Below are positions 57,382 through 64,000 of a DNA stretch of 64,000 nt, piece by piece. Position numbers and translations under genes: made by a program. Numbering within the stretch: position 1 is the stretch's first letter; every line of letters starts with the position of its first letter. Source of the stretch: Heterostelium album PN500 (Eukaryota > Evosea > Eumycetozoa > Acytosteliales > Acytosteliaceae); the NCBI RefSeq assembly GCF_000004825.1, contig NW_008805072.1:1370435-1434434 (forward strand), given 5' to 3'. Below the pieces are notes generated by a model. It did not search any database and had not been told where the DNA came from. It worked only from the letters and a program-made list of their open reading frames with translations.

Positions 57382-58370
57382 TTAAATTGGTTGATATACA
57401 TATTGAGTTGTGTAATGAGTAGGTGTTCCATTTGGTCCTATTACTGGTATTTGTTGTTGTACTAAAGTGAATCCAGGTGGTGCAGGACCTGGTTGTGTAA
57501 TTGGAGCTGGTGGAGGTGGAGAATATCCCACATTAGGTTGGTTTACATAGACAACTGCACCAGGCGATTGTAGTCCATTTGCATAGACTACAGGTGGCGC
57601 TGGTTGGTTTCCAACAGAGATATTTGACATCTTTGTTGAGTTCTTTTCCAAGGATTTCTTTAGTCCTTTTAGCACGAACCATTGGAGTATACAGAGGATA
57701 GTTCCAAGCACAGAGAATACAAAAGCAGCTACGATCATTGAGAATCCTTCTTTTGGTTTCCAGTAGTTGACACCTAACGATCCTTTGAAAGAGTCACACC
57801 AGTAGGCATAATTACAATTAAAAGCTAAGTCCTCTTTAAAGGTTTTTGGTATGGTAACGAATCTAAATGCTCCTACTCCCACAAAGACAATTAAAATAAT
57901 CGGTAATGTAATCATTGCTCTTCTAGAATGTATATTTTTTGGTTGGAAAAATGCAACAATAATACAAATGATTGAAGCGACCCAAATGGCAATAGAGACA
58001 AACAAAATAATTGCATTATTTATCATAAACTCCTCATATTTAAATCTTGTATCAACATTTTCTTCTTTATATGAATCCAAAAAATTCCATTTATATGATA
58101 TATTACTTGGGTATCCCTATTAATAAATTTATTTTAATAAATAATTTTTAAAAAAAAATAATTAAAATATCTTACTTCTTTAACTTTTATTTGGAATAGA
58201 GATAGTTTTCTATTAGTCATATAGAAGGAATAATCTTGTGACCAATCTTCACGCTCCACTTCATACCATTCTGCATCTAGTGCAGCTGCAATTAATGCAA
58301 TAATTACAATATATACAGATATAATAATAGATAATAATATTCTTGATTTTAATTGCCAATCTAATCCCAT
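57382..58370 (-). CDS. Four-transmembrane (tetraspan-like) protein with Pro-rich tail (309 aa)
   Basis: Exons 58176-58370 and 57382-58116 give 309 residues. Helix 1 is at residues 10-32 (ILLSIIISVYIVIIALIAAA). A first outer loop contains Trp/Tyr and the splice join. Helices 2 and 3 follow (AIILFVSIAIWVASIICIIV, MITLPIILIVFVGVGAF). A second outer loop holds FNCNYAYWC, and helix 4 is SMIVAAFVFSVLGTILCILQ. The C-terminal 85 residues are Pro/Gln/Val-rich with PPPPAP and would be cytosolic. The layout recalls claudin, tetraspan or SUR7-type proteins, but no diagnostic motif confirms one family. Confidence 0.8.
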
Positions 58371-58831
58371 GATTTATTTATTTTTGAATCTTTTAACTTA
58401 CTTATAAAAATGATTAGAAAACCAGATTCTTCCTTTTTTTTTTAACTTACTTTTCAGAAGTGAATCATTGATTTACTCTTTTTTTTTTTTAACAACTCAA
58501 AGATTTTATTATTTGAACAACTTGTAGTTGATGTGGTCATATTTTGTGACGAATTATCCTTCGATGGTCTGTTTGCGTGATTTTATCGTGTAACCTTAAA
58601 TGACTAAAAAAAAATCTTCGAAAGATTTTATTCATAAAAATAACTATCTTTAAAAAAAATCTATTTTGGTCATTGTTTGATTACTGGGTTTTTACAATAA
58701 TAAAAAGAAGTTGTTTTGTCCACTCCAAGGACAACCAAAAAAATTGTTTTTTTTTAATTTTTTTTTTTAATCAATATTCTACAGTAAATTTCAATAAAAT
58801 TACAATTTGTTTTAATTTTTATTATTTTAGG
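58371..58831. other. Intergenic, 461 bp
   Basis: AT-rich with T-runs. A small hairpin (AAAATCTT/AAGATTTT, loop CGA) lies near 58613-58632. No gene is seen. Confidence 0.45.
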
Positions 58832-61800
58832 TTAACCTAAATATCTCATTTGGACATCGGTATCACCATGTTTATGATGTTTTACTTTATTCCTACGATG
58901 TCTATGAATGACTGAAGACAATGTTACGATCGCTGCAAATCCAACGACTCCAACCACAACTCCAATGATGAGTTTGTTTTTAGTGGTCATTCCACTTTCA
59001 CCTAGATGAACATAGTCAGTGCAACCGACATCGATTTGCGCACGGTATACACATCCACTCTCTGTTTCAAAGTTGATCCAATAAGCTCCAAGTGGAAGTG
59101 AAAGAGTTGCAATCTTTGATTGGTTTGTTGTCTGGGTGATCGGTGAATTCACATCACCATTGTCCACTGAGTATGTGAAAAGATAGGTACCAACAATATC
59201 AATAAAGCCTGTAGTTTCTGTACAATTATAGGAGCTGATGGTGGCATTGAAATGCTCCACTCCAACCTCTAAAGTTTGAATCCATACTCTGTTACATGAT
59301 TCGCTTGCCGTTGATTTTGTTGTGACTTGCAAGCTATACAGACCCTCTGCCAATCCCGAGAAAGTACCATTTACATCTACGGGAACAGTAATGTTATTTC
59401 CAGATGTCTCGACCAATTTATATTCTACACTATCCCATTTACCTTCCAATTTACCCCATATCTGACCTTTCGGGTGAGTTTTGTCTAAACATGTTTTCGA
59501 TACTCCGGAGAAGAGTGTTGGTTCACCACTTGGAATGACCAAATCCACTTCTTGATTACAATATTGACAATTGTTAACGAGAGTCGTCAATCTATAAGAT
59601 CCAGCTGGTAAGCTATGAATTCTACCTGTTGATGCGGATCTGTTGTCGAATTGATATGCAAAATTATAGTTGGAAAGATCAGAGCTGACCAAACGATATT
59701 GTGTGTTGGATGAAAGTGGGAATTCAATTTGTCCATTTTTCGCTCCATTACATGTTTCTGGTGTTATTTCCAATTGAGATACTCCAAGTGGTGTTGCACT
59801 ATAAACAGGTACATTGATTTCTTTTGAACCCACACAACCTGTTTGCTTGTGGATATAGTTGAGCTGTAAACTTGAGCCAGGTTGCAATGATTTAAACTCT
59901 CCAGCTGCCGACATGAAATAACCATGTTCACTGTTACTACTTGAGATGATAAATTGGTCGTGATTCAGAATTCTAACAGTACTATCTGAAAATTGACATG
60001 TTGGTGCAGTGTATTCGATTTTTAGCGATGGAAGTTGTAATAGTTGATCAAGTGATACATTGTATTTCTTGGTACATAAACCTTGATTCCATTTCAAATC
60101 GAATACTAAATATGGATTGTTGGTATCAAAACTGGTAATTGAAATTTCGTTTGGTGATACATTGATTATTTGAACTGGTCCGGTTGTATAAGCTTTTATG
60201 TCTCCAAGTATAATATCACCATTAGCTACAATATCTATTCTTTGACCATTCTTACTCTGACAGTTTGGTTGCAGTTGAACTGAAATTTGATAATTCGATA
60301 CTTGATATTGAATGGTTTTGGTGAATCTACATTGTCCAGAGTGAATATCAACTGACAATGCATTGCTAGTTTCACTTGAGTTTGTGGGTAATGGCAATCC
60401 TGAGAATAGATTATCTCCAATGGTTAATAGTTGATCAACGGACTCCACTAGAATTTGTTGTCCACCAACTGTTGCATTGAAATAAACAAGTCCATCTCCT
60501 TCACAGCTAGGTTGTCTGACTATATTGTATTGAATGTCAACCGATGGTGAATCGATGGTAAAGTGAGATGAAGATATACAACTACCATCTTGACCTAACT
60601 TTGTGTAATATAAAATATGATATCCTGGTGCCAACGCTGATATAACTCCATCTACTGCACTTTGTGATACTGAATCAACGTATAGTTTATCATATTGATC
60701 GTAGGATTCGATCGTGATCGATCCATCCGGAGGTGAGCATTGTTGGGCATTTTTAATGCTATATTTGATGATGTCGGTCGAGGCACCAATTGCTGGAACA
60801 TCCATTTGCACGGTGGCATCACAAACACGTGGATATGAAGAACCATAGATAATCTGGATGGTACGGTTACCAGGAACGACGTTAATGAGTTGCGATCTAT
60901 AAGGATACTCTTGGTTATCCACTAATATCTTGTTGATTGAAAGATAAGAAGATATTGAAATGGGAGTGGTTGAGCTGTAACAAGATGATTTTTTCACTAC
61001 TGTCATTGTTGGTGGATACGGTTCAAGTGGAGGTGATTGCCATACATAATTGAAAGAACAACTTGGTGATTTTTCAACTTTGAAAGATACAGACGAGCTA
61101 GGTGTATAGGGTCGTGATACAGTCCATGTCTGATTATTCAAAAGTTCACTCGAGAAATTGGCATGAATATAACCATTTGCATCCAAGCAGGTTGGCATGG
61201 TTTCAACTGTCAGGAGAATCAGGAATCCATAAGTGGTTGGTTCAGAGTTGTTGAAATTGAATCGATAGGAACGGACTGGTGAGCATTGACCCTTTGATTG
61301 ATAGACAATGTTTGCTGCGACATTCGATCGTGGAATATTTTCAAAGTATCCAAAGCCGTTGACCGACGAAGCCACCTTTACCTGAGTGGTATCTTCAAGG
61401 ACGATAAACATCTCTAGCATAGAGAATAGATGGAAGTTGGCAACACGAACGCTAGTATTGTAGAAACAATTGTCTTGGTTTTCGATATTGATAATTTCAA
61501 TGACAGGCTCCGGTGTTGTGACATTGATGTGTCCATATGTGATTCTGTCATACCCTGGTAATTGAATAAAAAATGTCAACATCCTATTGATCATCATTGG
61601 AATGTTATTATTTGAAGGCAATGGTATATATTCTCCGGCCAGCCCAGTTGAATAGGTAATATATGGTTGATAATTTAATGGATAATTTAATTGAATATCA
61701 AAACTATTACAAAAATCAATAATATTGGGATCCAATATATAACTTAAGGGTACTAAGTCGAAATCTATTGTTAAAAAAAATAATTATTAATATTTTGAGA

Positions 61801-62891
61801 ATTAAAAACTATAATAATAATACATACGAGGACTTGGTAATATATGGAATTGTGAAAATTGTGTGATATTATTTATATATGTTACATTGAGTTGATCCAA
61901 GTTGTAGAGTGGTGTAGAGATTGGTGAATCTATAGTATCGTTATAGAAAGGTGGATTTACTTCTTGGGTGCCTACCAACTGAATGGATGTTACATTGAAT
62001 TGTGGTGATATTCCTGTTACAATATTGAGTGAAATTGGAGGAACTCTTCTTTGTTTTTCATCAATCGTTATTGGAATAATCTGTTTACCACACTCGTTCG
62101 ATTGTAATATAAGATTATAGCTACCAATCGATACATTTCTGAAAGTGTATTGGTTTCCAGAATTAAATTGATAATCTGGATGACCCTGGATCTCTATCGA
62201 CTGATAGTTAGCGCCATTGTTAACTGATATTATTCCATCACTATTACTTTCATATGTAATTGAATAATAATCATATTGTGGTAGAATATCTATTTTTAAT
62301 AAATAATAAAAGTTTTGTTAGTTAAATAACTATAATTTTATAAATATTATATTTAAGATACTTACTTTTTATAGGATTTAAAATAAAAGGTAAAGTACAA
62401 CCATTTCCAATATTTAATTTATTTAAACCAAATGTGGAAACTTGGATTGGAACACCTTGGCTTATGTTGATTGGTATTCCATTTAATTGATAGGTAAAGT
62501 TGCTGTCGATTACCAAATGGTCGATGGTAACTGCAGTCTCTGAGTATGGACACAACATCTGTGGCGGCGTCGTGATTGCTGGTCCTTGTTCACCAACTAT
62601 CTCTCTGTTGGTGCATCCATTAACTCCATAAGTAACAGTATACTCCAGATTATATTGTAATTGGTAGTGATAGGTAGTGGATCCTCCACTATTTTCCCAG
62701 ACTAACGGAACAACTGGATTGATGGACAGTACACTATACAGTGAGGAATCTATGACCAACTCTACATAGTTACATTTTGGTACCATTGTTTTTTGTAGTG
62801 GTCCTACAGTGGTGCATTGTTGTGATCGACAATACGAAGAACAATTCAAAACAATGAAAACAACCAAAAATAAAGAATAAATATTATTCAT
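58832..62891 (-). CDS. Large type I surface protein with repeated Cys-containing beta domains (1306 aa)
   Basis: Exons 62366-62891, 61828-62289 and 58832-61764 give 1306 residues. Residues 1-23 are a signal peptide. The ectodomain of about 1220 residues is a chain of roughly 80-100-residue beta domains, most ending with a turn such as LPAGSYRL, LAEGLYSL or LPLGAYWI followed by a Cys and a Val/Ile strand. One membrane helix lies near residue 1250 (LIIGVVVGVVGFAAIVTLSS), then a His/Lys-rich cytosolic tail (HRHRRNKVKHHKHG). Many Asn-X-Ser/Thr sites are present. The repeat matches the one in the gene at 7248-10332. Adhesion or recognition is likely but not proven. Confidence 0.87.
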
Positions 62892-63658
62892 TCTCTACTT
62901 TTTTTTCGGTTGATGTAATGTATAAATATATATATAGAAAACTGATGATTGGTAAGAAGGCTAGGGTTATAATTTCTTTATATCTATTAAATGAGTTGGA
63001 CAGATATAAGAAATAATAAAAAAAAACCCAATCAAGTTGAAATGGTTATAGAGTTACTGTGAGTGTGTATGTTCAGTTTTGTGGTTTGAACTTCCCCGAA
63101 AAAAAAAGGGTAAAAAGCAATTGTTGGAAAGAGAGTTAAAAGTTTGCTGAAATATTTCCTTAAAGGTAATATATTTTATAACACTGTTCTTGTGTTTTTG
63201 ATTTGATCCCAAATCAATTTGTGTGTTTTGTTTTTGTTTTTTTTGCTTAGATTAATAAAATCTAGATGCGAAACATTTTGTGTTTGTGATGGATTCTCAA
63301 ACATTTTATTTAATTTTTTATTTTTTGTCTGGGGGCTACCTGCATGCTAGAAATTTTCGATCCACAATGTTGTATTCACTCGAGTCGATTATAAAAGTTT
63401 CAGCTAATTTTGGATTTTTTTGATCTGAATTTTTATAATAATATTTTTTTTTAAGAAAATAGAATTTATTCAAAGTTTTTGTGGTCAAAGATCTTTTCAT
63501 TGGCAAAAAAAAAAACGAATCTAATGATTCAATTGATGACCAATCATTGGTCCTATCGCCAAAAACTTTAATAGAATTTTGTGATCACAACAACTTTATT
63601 TATAAATACAAAAAAAAAAACATAAAACTGTTTTCTAAAAAGTAAATTACATATTTGC
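62892..63658. other. Intergenic, 767 bp
   Basis: Promoter of the surface gene at 58832-62891 and 3' flank of the gene at the window end. AT-rich, with a GC-richer patch at 63325-63390. No gene is recognised. Confidence 0.45.
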
Positions 63659-64000
63659 TTATGGTGTTGTTGTTGATGTTGTTGATGTTGTACTATTGAT
63701 TATGGCCGATGGTATAAGTTTTTCAGATTCACCTGTTGGAAGTATAACTGATGTTTGTGTTGATTGACCTTGATTAGTATTGTTTGTCTCTTGAAAAGGT
63801 GGTGTTACTGACTCCGAGGTTGACGTTGGATTGTAAAAGTGAGCTAGCGAAGGATGACCAGCCCAATCGATATAAAACATTCCCTTTTTGGTGTTTCTCT
63901 TTACATAAGAAGTGTAGTCGGTGCTTGTAAAGTATGCTTTCAGCTTGTTGGAGAGTGGACGAATCTGCTTGTGGAACTCCCAAGTGACTCTGTTTCCGGT
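63659..64000 (-). CDS. C-terminal part of an unrecognised gene (113 aa visible)
   Basis: The frame is open from the window edge to a stop at 63659-63661 and gives 113 residues. The visible part begins TGNRVTWEFHKQIRPLSNKL, continues to FYIDWAGHPSLAHFYNP, and ends in a Ser/Thr/Pro-rich tail closing with TTSTTSTTTP. The folded part has aromatic residues and no cysteine. The tail could be a linker or glycosylated C-terminus. Family unknown; the N-terminal part lies beyond the window. Confidence 0.62.
   Translation of the reverse strand, partial: TGNRVTWEFHKQIRPLSNKLKAYFTSTDYTSYVKRNTKKGMFYIDWAGHPSLAHFYNPTSTSESVTPPFQETNNTNQGQSTQTSVILPTGESEKLIPSAIINSTTSTTSTTTP

Noticed and set aside
1-64000. CRISPR arrays, bacterial operons, phage or plasmid origins
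   Set aside because: The window is a eukaryotic nuclear segment with spliced genes; no direct-repeat/spacer arrays or prokaryotic gene layout are present.

Overview
This 64 kb window looks like nuclear DNA of a dictyostelid social amoeba (Amoebozoa). The DNA is AT-rich, with long A and T runs between genes. Introns are short, AT-rich and start mostly with GTAAGT or GTATGT. Start codons often follow an A-run. Gln-, Asn-, Ser- and Thr-rich tracts are common. Several families are typical of dictyostelids: FNIP leucine-rich repeats, a CBM49 cellulose-binding domain, and very large IPT/TIG plus EGF surface proteins. The sequence does not look like D. discoideum itself because the exons are less AT-rich. 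A Cavenderia, Heterostelium or Tieghemostelium type genome is more likely; this is inference.

Layout. 1-1717 (minus): two tandem, related small secreted proteins, the first cut by the window edge. 2392-4872 (plus): a NAA50 N-terminal acetyltransferase, then a bacterial-type YeeE/YedE sulfur transporter. 4873-7247: a long CA-rich gap. 7248-10332 (plus): an 870-residue type I surface protein. 10486-11874 (minus): TMEM115. 12089-15488 (minus): mitochondrial Lon protease. 15722-17073 (plus): an unrecognised gene. 17599-18054 (plus): a secreted CBM49 protein. 18500-18755: a LINE fossil beside a tRNA-Thr(TGT). 18989-24014 (minus): a GNAT acetyltransferase, an F-box/FNIP protein, an AN1-zinc-finger/ubiquitin-like protein and a SnoaL-fold protein. 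24330-24878 (plus): a LURP-one-related protein. 24956-28525 (minus): two secreted unknowns and a BTB-TLDc protein.

29686-37649 (plus): a 2512-residue IPT/TIG, EGF, Ser/Thr-rich, single-membrane-span surface protein. 38116-39255 (plus): a seven-membrane-span protein. 39371-48054 (minus): a CHD1-type chromatin remodeller and the splicing factor PRP40. 49800-51653 (plus): a GT31-like glycosyltransferase and a small secreted protein. 51835-55024 (minus): exportin-2 (CSE1). 55446-57299 (plus): a B-box protein. 57382-62891 (minus): a four-span membrane protein and a 1306-residue type I surface protein. 63659-64000 (minus): the C-terminal end of an unrecognised gene.

The genes mix housekeeping functions (acetylation, Lon proteolysis, splicing, chromatin, nuclear transport) with many secreted and surface proteins. 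Three large adhesin-like membrane proteins, a cellulose-binding protein and a Golgi glycosyltransferase would all act at the cell surface or in the extracellular matrix. Exon joins were worked out by hand from splice sites, phase and family fit, and every stated multi-exon CDS length is a multiple of three. I saw no clear new multi-gene system. The best leads are the LINE fossil next to the tRNA gene, the sulfur transporter, a repeat shared by two surface proteins, the tandem secreted pair, and a few unusual domain combinations.
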